DNA from: Micavibrio sp. UBA6929
GTDB taxonomy: Bacteria > Pseudomonadota > Alphaproteobacteria > Micavibrionales > Micavibrionaceae
Length of the DNA: 64,000 nt
NCBI GenBank assembly: GCA_002448815.1
Contig: DKAJ01000001.1
Location: forward strand, 107,822 to 171,821
Direction of reading: 5' to 3'
The notes under the pieces are model-generated. The model did not search any database, was not told the DNA's origin, and saw nothing but the letters and a program-made list of their open reading frames with translations. Positions 17,860 through 25,036 of this stretch are shown piece after piece (within the stretch, counting starts at the first letter, position 1; every line of letters starts with the position of its first letter). The translations under genes and the position numbers were made by a program.

Positions 17860-18513
17860 TTAGCGAGGCGCATCAAGGCGGCGCTCTAGCGGTATGGCGC
17901 GTGGGCCGTTATCTTCGAAGATTTCTGTAAGTCCTGATTTTTGCATTATACTGCGTGCCATTTGGCGTGCCTCATCATCGCGTTCCTTTTCGGGGATACA
18001 CATGTGCGTAGTCAATAAGCGAAATGAGCGGTCAATGAGATGCTCTTCAATAGCCAGGAGGATTTGGTTTTGCGCTACCTGATGCGTCGTAGGAAGTTCC
18101 ATTTTATCAAAAGAGAAGTCATGGTCGCGTTTAACGAGCTTTAAAACCGTTTCTGTCGGGGGCGGGACGATTATATCTTCAGATGTTTTTGTTATAATTT
18201 TTATAGCATCATAGCGTGTGTGATGTTGTATGTCTGTATCAAATTTATAATCCGGGCGTACAGTTTCTGATTTGCGCTCACGTATTTTAAGCGCGTAATC
18301 ATCATCTCTGCTATAGTCATGCTGCCAGTCAAAGCCATATGCGAAAGTGTACTCTTGTTGAGCAAGGGTCGCATTCAAATTGTCTAAAGTTTGTGTTAAC
18401 CAATCTTTGAATTCATCACGACTAATTTTTTCTTGTGAAAATAAATCACAAAGCGAGGGAGAGTGGTTATTGTCTTGTGGTTCTTGTTTGTTCATTGTGT
18501 ATAGGTCGCACAT
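17860..18513 (-). CDS. Hypothetical protein, inverted inside the dcw cluster
   Basis: The 217-residue product (211 if the ATG at 18495 is used) is soluble, charged and rich in D, E, R and K. It has no signal peptide, membrane segment or motif that I recognise. It has an N-terminal helical segment (LFSQEKISRDEFKDWLTQTL), a central beta-like part with YDAIKIITKT, and a C-terminal helical part. It lies between mraY and murD in the opposite direction, with only 6 bases to the mraY stop. No convincing ribosome site precedes either start. An AT-rich inverted repeat (8 bases, AAAGAAAA with TTTTCTTT) lies in the gap before murD. Confidence 0.6.
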   Translation of the reverse strand: MCDLYTMNKQEPQDNNHSPSLCDLFSQEKISRDEFKDWLTQTLDNLNATLAQQEYTFAYGFDWQHDYSRDDDYALKIRERKSETVRPDYKFDTDIQHHTRYDAIKIITKTSEDIIVPPPTETVLKLVKRDHDFSFDKMELPTTHQVAQNQILLAIEEHLIDRSFRLLTTHMCIPEKERDDEARQMARSIMQKSGLTEIFEDNGPRAIPLERRLDAPR

Positions 18514-18575
18514 ATGTTATGAAAAGTAAAGAAAATAAGTCTTTTCTTTCATAGGGGCAAATTCTATCATGCCCT

Positions 18576-19808
18576 ATGGATTTGGAAAAGACGATTGCGG
18601 TGCTGGGCTGGGGCGTATCTGGACGTGCGACATACGCGTTTTTAAAGGCGCGCGGACACAAGGTTATCGCATGGGATGATCAACCCGCCGCACGCGAAAA
18701 AATGCCGGCAGAGGCGCTTGTGCAGATGAATGAAACTGTTCTGGCTTCATGCGCGTGTTTGGTGACATCGCCAGGCATTCCGGATGATAATCACATCATC
18801 ATCGCCGCGCGCCAGCAAGGCATAGAGGTCTTGTGCGATGTTGAGCTGTGGCATCGTTTCTATCCCACGGCAAAAACAATCGGCATTACAGGAACAAATG
18901 GCAAATCCACATTAACAGCGATGGTAACGCATCTTCTGGAGCGTGCGGGATATGATGTGCGTATGGGCGGGAATATCGGGACGCCAGTTTTCGACATGCC
19001 ACCGCCGCAAGAGGGAACATGGACGGTGCTTGAGCTGTCTTCGTTTCAAATTGAGCGCTGCCCAACCTTTCGGCCAACGATTGCGGCCCTATTAAATATA
19101 ACGCCAGATCATTTAGATCGTCATAAAACGATGGAGCGCTACGCCGCAATTAAGGCGAGCCTTTTTGAAGGGCAGGGCGATGCTGTTATTGCTACGGATG
19201 ATATCTGGACACAGCAAATTGCCCAAATGGTTCAGGTGAGCGGTCAGCGTTTTTTATCCCGCATTCATGGCGCCGCCAGCGCGCAGCAGCAAAATCAAAA
19301 CATGGCGATTGCCATTGCCGAAAAAGCAGGCGTTTCGCAAGATGATGCACAAAACGCACTGGCAAGCTTTACCGCGCTGCCGCACCGTCAGGAACATGTC
19401 GCGGCGCATAGCGGCGTTGCCTTTGTGAATGATAGTAAGGCCACCAATGCCGAGGCATCGCGCGCGGCGCTTCGCGGGTATCAAGATATCGTTTGGATTG
19501 TTGGCGGCGCGCCAAAAGAAGGCGGCTTGCAAGCGTTAGAGCAAGATTTGACGCACGTGCGCGCGGCGTGTGTGATCGGCGCGGATACTGCGCCGTTTAT
19601 GCGCTGGCTGGCGGATCATAATATACCTGCAACGCATTGCGGCGATATGGCCCGCGCGGTTGATAGCGCTTGGCGCATTGCCAAACAAGGGGATGTAAAG
19701 ACAATTTTGCTGTCCCCCGCTTGCGCTTCGTATGACCAATATTTAAACTTCGTGCAGCGCGGTGATGATTTTAAAAACTGCGTGCAGGCATTAGATACTC
19801 AAAGCTAG
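18576..19808 (+). CDS. murD: UDP-MurNAc-L-alanine:D-glutamate ligase
   Basis: MurD adds D-Glu to UDP-MurNAc-L-Ala. The nucleotide-sugar-binding N-terminus (IAVLGWGVSGRA), intact ATP loop (GITGTNGKST), ELSSFQIE, NITPDHLDRH and the third-domain NDSKATNAEAS are present. Length of 410 residues is slightly short but complete. Because the upstream gene is inverted, murD needs its own promoter. A possible one is TTTTCT, 17 bases, TATCAT (18565-18570), which would start transcription at or beside the ATG and yield a leaderless message. That is speculative. The start is well supported by the conserved fold beginning at residue 6. Confidence 0.94.
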   Translation: MDLEKTIAVLGWGVSGRATYAFLKARGHKVIAWDDQPAAREKMPAEALVQMNETVLASCACLVTSPGIPDDNHIIIAARQQGIEVLCDVELWHRFYPTAKTIGITGTNGKSTLTAMVTHLLERAGYDVRMGGNIGTPVFDMPPPQEGTWTVLELSSFQIERCPTFRPTIAALLNITPDHLDRHKTMERYAAIKASLFEGQGDAVIATDDIWTQQIAQMVQVSGQRFLSRIHGAASAQQQNQNMAIAIAEKAGVSQDDAQNALASFTALPHRQEHVAAHSGVAFVNDSKATNAEASRAALRGYQDIVWIVGGAPKEGGLQALEQDLTHVRAACVIGADTAPFMRWLADHNIPATHCGDMARAVDSAWRIAKQGDVKTILLSPACASYDQYLNFVQRGDDFKNCVQALDTQS

Positions 19809-19818
19809 AACTCAAATC

Positions 19819-20934
19819 ATGGAAACTGCAATTTTTTCGCGCGTAGATCGCTCCCCTCTTGGGCAATGGTGGTGGACCGTTGATCGTACCACGCTGTTTG
19901 CCTTTTTGTCGTTGGCGGTGATTGGCGTATTGATGGTCGCAACGGCCAGCCCCCCTGTGGCAGAGCGCATCGGCCTTGATAGTTTTTATTTCCTTACGCG
20001 CCATTTGATTTTTATTGTTCCCTCGGTTGCCGTCATGGTGGGGGTGTCTGTGCTATCGCCGCGCTGGTTATGGCGCCTCAGCAGTCTGGCTTTTCCCGCA
20101 ATTATTCTTGCGCTGATTGCTGTTCTGATCTTCGGCGCCGAAATTAAAGGCGCGCGCAGATGGCTGCCGATTGCGGGCATGTCCGTGCAGCCCAGTGAGT
20201 TTTTAAAACCGATCTTTGCCCTTGTTGCAGCGTGGTTTTTGGCGCGCACTAAAAAGCACGGAAACCTTAAGGCTGCCGCAGTGGCAATGGCGCTGTATGC
20301 GGTGTGTGTCGCACTTTTGATGATGCAGCCTGACTTTGGGATGACCTTCGTTTTAACGGCAATCTGGTGTGTGCAGGTCTTTTTGGCGGGGCTGCCGTTG
20401 CGCTATGTCTTTGGGCTATTGTTGGCCTTGGCGGTGGGCGTTATGATTGTTTACGCCAGTTTCGATCACGTACAAAGCCGCATTGACCGCTTTCTAAACC
20501 CAGATAGCGGTGATAACTATCAGGTTGAGCAATCCCTTGAGGCATTCCGTGCAGGCGGCATTCTTGGTGCCGGGCCAGGGCAGGGGTCGGTAAAATTGCG
20601 CCTGCCTGATGCGCATGCGGACTTTACCTTTGCTGTCCTTGGCGAGGAAATGGGCGTTATCGCCGTTGTGTGTGTGATTGGTTTGTTCTTATTTGTTATC
20701 CTGCGCAGTCTTGCACGCCTGATGGAGGATGATGACATCTTCTGTGTCCTTGGCGCAGGGGGGCTTCTGTCGATGCTTGGCTTGCAGGCCTTTGTGCATA
20801 TGGGCTCGGCCTTGAATGTTTTGCCTGCAAAAGGTATGACATTACCTTTCATCAGCTACGGCGGATCGTCAACATTGGCAATCGGCTTTACGATGGGGGC
20901 GATTTTGTGTTTAACGCGCCGTAAAACGAGATAA
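19819..20934 (+). CDS. ftsW: Septal peptidoglycan glycosyltransferase FtsW
   Basis: FtsW is the SEDS-family polymerase that works with FtsI at the septum. The 371-residue protein has about ten transmembrane helices. Family signatures seen are the GARRWLPIAG segment, QPSEFLKP, the QPDFGM region, GPGQGSVKLRLPDAHADF and FISYGGSS near the C-terminus. It sits between murD and murG, as in most proteobacteria, with 10 and 5 base gaps. The paired ftsI is in the same cluster. Confidence 0.95.
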   Translation: METAIFSRVDRSPLGQWWWTVDRTTLFAFLSLAVIGVLMVATASPPVAERIGLDSFYFLTRHLIFIVPSVAVMVGVSVLSPRWLWRLSSLAFPAIILALIAVLIFGAEIKGARRWLPIAGMSVQPSEFLKPIFALVAAWFLARTKKHGNLKAAAVAMALYAVCVALLMMQPDFGMTFVLTAIWCVQVFLAGLPLRYVFGLLLALAVGVMIVYASFDHVQSRIDRFLNPDSGDNYQVEQSLEAFRAGGILGAGPGQGSVKLRLPDAHADFTFAVLGEEMGVIAVVCVIGLFLFVILRSLARLMEDDDIFCVLGAGGLLSMLGLQAFVHMGSALNVLPAKGMTLPFISYGGSSTLAIGFTMGAILCLTRRKTR

Positions 20935-20939
20935 GAGCA

Positions 20940-22070
20940 ATGACAAAAACATCTTCACATGCAACGCAGGCGGATAGGCCGCTAGTGTATCTAAGTTGCG
21001 GGGGAACAGGCGGCCATATGACGCCTGCGGCGGCGCTAGCCAAGGCTTTGCTGGAGCATGATCTGGATATTGAGATTATTACGGATCGGCGCGGATTGAA
21101 ATATAAAGACATGTTTGGTGACCTGCCGATGATGGATGTGCCTGCTGGCGCGGCGGGCGCAGGGCTTATGGGGAAGGTTAAAGGCGCTATGGCTTTGGCT
21201 TCGGGTGTGTGGCAATCGCTTTGCTTGATGACCAAGAATAAACCAGCCTGCGTTGTCGGATTTGGTGGATACCCATCTGTGCCAGCCGTCTTAGCCGCGC
21301 AAATGATGGGCATTCCAACACTGTTGCATGAGCAAAACGCCATCATTGGCAAGGCTAATGCTTTCTTGGCAGCGCGCGCAAAAAAGATTGCTATTTCTTT
21401 GCCTGATATCAAAGGGTTAAGTCAATCTGAGGAAGTAAAGGTTGTTTATACAGGAAACCCCGTTCGCCCCGAAATTGAGGCCTTGCGCGATCAAGATTAC
21501 GCCGCCCCCAAAGATTCTGCCCCGATTCGTATCGTTGTTGTCGGAGGATCATTAGGCGCAACAGTTCTAAGCGAGGTCGTGCCAGAAACGCTGAAGGCCT
21601 TGCCGCAGGAATATCGGGCGCGCTTGTCCGTGTTGCAACAGTGCCGCGAAAGTGACCTTGCCAATGCGCAGGCCGCTTATGAAGGCAGTGGCATTCAAGT
21701 CGATCTCGTGAGCTTTATTGACGATATGGCGGGCGCGATTGGCGCAGCGCATCTTGTGATCGGCAGATCTGGCGCCAGCACCGTGTCAGAGCTGACAGTC
21801 GCAGGGCGGCCAGCCATCTTTGTGCCATATCCTTTTCACAAGGATCAGCAGCAAAAAATGAACGCCCAAGCCATTGCCGATCATGGCGGCGCATGGGTGA
21901 TCAGCGAAAGCAGCTTCACCGTAGAAACCCTTAAAGGGCGGTTAGAGCTTTTATTGCAAAACCCAAGCAGTTTAAAAATTGCCGCAGACAAAGCTAAAGA
22001 ATGTGGCAAGCCCGATGCGGCAAAAACATTGGCGTCATTGACGTTAGATGTGATAAAGGACAAATCATAA
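20940..22070 (+). CDS. murG: Lipid II synthase, GlcNAc transferase
   Basis: MurG transfers GlcNAc to lipid I on the cytoplasmic face of the inner membrane. The glycine-rich loops SCGGTGGHMTPA and VGFGGYPSVPAVLAA, the EQNAIIGKAN segment, VVVGGSLGA and the nucleotide-binding GRSGASTVSEL are all present. Length of 376 residues is slightly above the norm because of a short N-terminal extension of about 14 residues. The start lies 5 bases after ftsW. Confidence 0.96.
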   Translation: MTKTSSHATQADRPLVYLSCGGTGGHMTPAAALAKALLEHDLDIEIITDRRGLKYKDMFGDLPMMDVPAGAAGAGLMGKVKGAMALASGVWQSLCLMTKNKPACVVGFGGYPSVPAVLAAQMMGIPTLLHEQNAIIGKANAFLAARAKKIAISLPDIKGLSQSEEVKVVYTGNPVRPEIEALRDQDYAAPKDSAPIRIVVVGGSLGATVLSEVVPETLKALPQEYRARLSVLQQCRESDLANAQAAYEGSGIQVDLVSFIDDMAGAIGAAHLVIGRSGASTVSELTVAGRPAIFVPYPFHKDQQQKMNAQAIADHGGAWVISESSFTVETLKGRLELLLQNPSSLKIAADKAKECGKPDAAKTLASLTLDVIKDKS

Positions 22071-22113
22071 GATAAAAAGATCAAGGCAATGATCAGAACA
22101 AGGAAGCCCAACT

Positions 22114-23553
22114 ATGCGCGCAATGGATAAAACAATCGGAACCCTGCACTTTACTGGCATTGGCGGTATCGGGATGAGCGGCATTGCAGAGATTTTACTC
22201 TCGCTAGGTTACGATGTTCAGGGGTCTGACATGGCAGAAAATGCCAATGTGATGCGCCTGCGTAAACAAGGCGTGACCATCCATATCGGCCACCAAGCCG
22301 AATATATCGAAGGCGTTGCTGCCGTGATTGTGTCCTCTGCCATTCACCAAGATAACCCCGAGGTTATCGCTGCGCGTCAGGCGGGCATTCCTATTGTGCG
22401 CCGCGCGGAAATGCTGGCCGAGCTTATGCGCCTAAAATCGGCCATTGCCGTTGGCGGGACGCACGGAAAAACAACGACAACCGCAATGATCGGCCGCATG
22501 CTTGAGCTTTCAGGATTTGATCCCACGGTAATTAATGGCGGCATTGTTAACGCGTATGGTACCAACGCGCGCTTGGGACAAAGCGACCTTATGGTTGTTG
22601 AGGCCGATGAAAGTGACGGTACATTTACGCGCCTGCCAGCCAGCGTCACCGTCGTGACCAATATCGACGCTGAACATATGGATCACTACAGCAGCTTTGA
22701 CGAAGTGCGCCAAGCCTACCGCAGTTTTATCAGTAATATCCCGTTTTACGGTTATGCGCTGCTATGTATTGACCACCCTGAGGTTCAGGCGTTAATTCCG
22801 CATATTGCCGATCGCCGCATTATTACCTACGGATTTAGTCCCCAAGCCGACGTGCAAGCCTCGCGCGTGCGTCACACGCCCCAAGGTGTGGTCTTTGATG
22901 TGCAATTTGCCGCGTGGTTAAATGATGATGATACAGGCGAGGCCAAGCTAGCCGATATGACGATGCCGATGCTGGGGATGCATAACGTGCAAAATGCGCT
23001 GGTTGCGCTTGGCATCGCGCAGCAAATGGGCGTTGATCACGACACAATGCGCCGCGCGCTTCAGCAATTTACGGGGGTAAAACGCCGCTTTACACAGACA
23101 GGCATTGTGGGTGGCATTACCATTATTGATGATTATGCGCATCACCCTGTCGAAATTAGCACAGTTTTAAAAACAGCGCGCAGCGTGACGCAAGAAACAG
23201 GCGGGCGCGTCATTACCGTGATGCAGCCACATCGCTATAGCCGCTTATCTGGCCTGTTCGAGGAGTTTTGCACATGCTTTAACGATGCCGATACCGTCAT
23301 TATTGCCCCTGTATACGCCGCAGGTGAAACGCCCATTGATGGCGCGTCCCATGAAAACTTGGCCGAGGGCATTATGTCGCACGGCCACCGTCATGTCCTG
23401 CAATTAGACAGTAAAGATCACTTGGCAGATATGATCGCCGAAATCGCGCAGCCTGATGATTTTGTTATTTGCATGGGCGCAGGCGATATTACGGCGTGGG
23501 CGCACGATCTGCCCAAGGCGCTTAGCCGCGTTATCGAAAGCAAGGCGGCCTAG
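22114..23553 (+). CDS. murC: UDP-MurNAc:L-alanine ligase
   Basis: MurC adds the first amino acid to UDP-MurNAc using ATP. Seen are HFTGIGGIGMSGIAEIL, the ATP loop GGTHGKTTTT, EADESDGTF, NIDAEHMDHY and the third-domain DDYAHHPVEI. Length of 479 residues is normal. AGGA lies 9 bases before the ATG at 22114; an internal ATG at 22123 is also possible. The ATP loop being intact here, in murD and in murE makes its loss in the MurF-like protein stand out. Confidence 0.96.
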   Translation: MRAMDKTIGTLHFTGIGGIGMSGIAEILLSLGYDVQGSDMAENANVMRLRKQGVTIHIGHQAEYIEGVAAVIVSSAIHQDNPEVIAARQAGIPIVRRAEMLAELMRLKSAIAVGGTHGKTTTTAMIGRMLELSGFDPTVINGGIVNAYGTNARLGQSDLMVVEADESDGTFTRLPASVTVVTNIDAEHMDHYSSFDEVRQAYRSFISNIPFYGYALLCIDHPEVQALIPHIADRRIITYGFSPQADVQASRVRHTPQGVVFDVQFAAWLNDDDTGEAKLADMTMPMLGMHNVQNALVALGIAQQMGVDHDTMRRALQQFTGVKRRFTQTGIVGGITIIDDYAHHPVEISTVLKTARSVTQETGGRVITVMQPHRYSRLSGLFEEFCTCFNDADTVIIAPVYAAGETPIDGASHENLAEGIMSHGHRHVLQLDSKDHLADMIAEIAQPDDFVICMGAGDITAWAHDLPKALSRVIESKAA

Positions 23554-23559
23554 GCAGGA

Positions 23560-24465
23560 ATGGATCTCGCAAACTTGAAAAATCTGCGCGGTACGCTCAG
23601 TCAAAATGCCCCCATAGGCCAGCAAAGCTGGTTTCGTTGCGGCGGCGCGGCTGATCTGTTGTTTCAGCCCGCCGATCAGAAAGATTTGCAAACGTTTTTG
23701 GCGCAGTGGCCAGAGGATCAACCATTATGCGTTATTGGTGGCTTGGCCAATACGATTGTGCGTGATGCTGGTGTGCGCGGCGCAGTGGTTAAGCTAGGTA
23801 AAGAGTTCTCTGCTATTACATGCGAAGGCGAGGTCATGACTATAGGCGCAGGCGCCCTTAACGGAACAGCCGCATCAATGGCGGCCAAAAAGGGCATTGG
23901 TGGTCTTGAGTTTCTAAGCGGCATTCCTGGGACAATTGGCGGTGCTTGTGCAATGAATGCAGGCGCGTATGGCAATGAAATCTGCGATATCCTGCAAGAA
24001 CTCCGCGGCGTTGACCGTCAGGGGCAAGAGGTAACTCTTGCGCCAGCGGATGTGCAAATGACTTATCGCCGCGGCAATATTCCGCAGGGCGTTATCATTA
24101 CGCAGGCCATCTTTAAAGGGCGCCAGGAAGATACGCAAAGTGTACGCGCGCGCCTTAAAGAGATTAAAGATAAACGCAATACAACGCAGCCTATTCGCGA
24201 AAACACAGGCGGATCGACATTTGCCAATCCATCCGATGATATGCGTGCGTGGCAAGTTGTTGAAAAGGTAGGCGGTCGTGGGTTACAAATAGGCGGCGCA
24301 GCTATGTCAGAAATGCATTGTAATTTTATGGTGAACGCTGGCGGCGCATCGGCGCAAGATCTTGAGGCGCTGGGCGATGAGCTGATTAAACGGGCTCAAG
24401 ATCAACTGAATGTAACACTGCGATGGGAAATTAAACGTATTGGGGATTGTAAAAAGAGCCCATAA
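23560..24465 (+). CDS. murB: UDP-N-acetylenolpyruvoylglucosamine reductase
   Basis: MurB reduces UDP-GlcNAc-enolpyruvate to UDP-MurNAc using NADPH and FAD. The FAD-binding stretch includes TWFRCGGAA-like SWFRCGGAADLL, GGLANTIVRD, LSGIPGTIGGACAMNAGAYG and YRRGNIP. The C-terminal domain has GSTFANP and the catalytic Glu region SEMHCNFMVN. Length of 301 residues is normal for the type I enzyme. It is the last wall gene of the cluster here; ddl, ftsQ, ftsA and ftsZ do not follow. Confidence 0.95.
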   Translation: MDLANLKNLRGTLSQNAPIGQQSWFRCGGAADLLFQPADQKDLQTFLAQWPEDQPLCVIGGLANTIVRDAGVRGAVVKLGKEFSAITCEGEVMTIGAGALNGTAASMAAKKGIGGLEFLSGIPGTIGGACAMNAGAYGNEICDILQELRGVDRQGQEVTLAPADVQMTYRRGNIPQGVIITQAIFKGRQEDTQSVRARLKEIKDKRNTTQPIRENTGGSTFANPSDDMRAWQVVEKVGGRGLQIGGAAMSEMHCNFMVNAGGASAQDLEALGDELIKRAQDQLNVTLRWEIKRIGDCKKSP

Positions 24466-24473
24466 ATGAGAGC

Positions 24474-24505
24474 CTTCTTAAATCAGGTAATTCTTATTTA
24501 AGAAG
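24474..24505. repeat. Perfect 10-bp inverted repeat after murB
   Basis: CTTCTTAAAT (24474-24483) and ATTTAAGAAG (24496-24505) are exact inverted copies around a 12-base centre, between murB and the next gene and 14 bases before its ATG. It is AT-rich and followed by A rather than T, so a terminator is unlikely on the plus strand. It could be an operator or an mRNA hairpin that limits access to the start. Confidence 0.5.
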
Positions 24506-24519
24506 AAAAAATAATAAAC

Positions 24520-24903
24520 ATGGAAACAAAAACATTCTCAATCGGTGAAATTGTTATTCGTAAAGGCGAGGAAGCCCTTACGGCGTACCGCGTCGTGAAG
24601 GGCAGTGCGCATGTGTATCTAGATAAAGGCGAAAAAATTGTGACGCTTGCACATTTGCAAGAAGGCGCAATTTTTGGTGAGATGGCGTTGCTGCAAAACC
24701 GTATTACCAATGCCAATATTCAGGCTGGTGAAAACGGACTGACGGTTGAACTGATCACCAAACAAGATTTAGCCGAAAGGCTTGAGCAAAGTGACCCTCT
24801 GATTGGGCAAATTTTAAAATCAGTCGTTCATAGATTGGACACAGTAAATGAAGCGCTTTTAAAAAGCGAAACGCGCGAATTTATCGAAGTTGATCTGATT
24901 TAA
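24520..24903 (+). CDS. Small cyclic-nucleotide-binding-domain protein
   Basis: The 127-residue product is almost only a cNMP-binding beta-roll: IGEIVIRKGEEALTAYRVVKGSAHVYL, then the phosphate-binding-cassette-like GAIFGEMALLQNRITNANI, then an alpha-helical end. The cassette keeps Gly-Glu-Met-Ala-Leu, but the Arg that contacts the cyclic phosphate is not clear (NRITNANI). Ligand binding is therefore uncertain. There is no DNA-binding or enzymatic domain, so it may act by protein contact. It lies between murB and a large surface protein. No strong ribosome site is visible. Confidence 0.7.
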   Translation: METKTFSIGEIVIRKGEEALTAYRVVKGSAHVYLDKGEKIVTLAHLQEGAIFGEMALLQNRITNANIQAGENGLTVELITKQDLAERLEQSDPLIGQILKSVVHRLDTVNEALLKSETREFIEVDLI

Positions 24904-24922
24904 ATAAAATTTTATCTATTTA

Positions 24923-24951
24923 TTACGCATTATTAATTCTCTCCCTATATT
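24923..24951 (+). promoter_or_regulatory. Putative promoter of the FecR-domain surface protein
   Basis: TTACGC (24923-24928), 17 bases, TATATT (24946-24951). The leader of about 80 bases holds a small hairpin, GAAAAG with CTTTTC around TCGGCGGG. Confidence 0.45.
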
Positions 24952-25036
24952 CTGGTGAAAGCGCCTTGTGAAAAGTCGGCGGGCTTTTCGTGTGACAGAA
25001 AAAAAGCTAAGATGCCAAAAGGGGAGATAAAAATTT

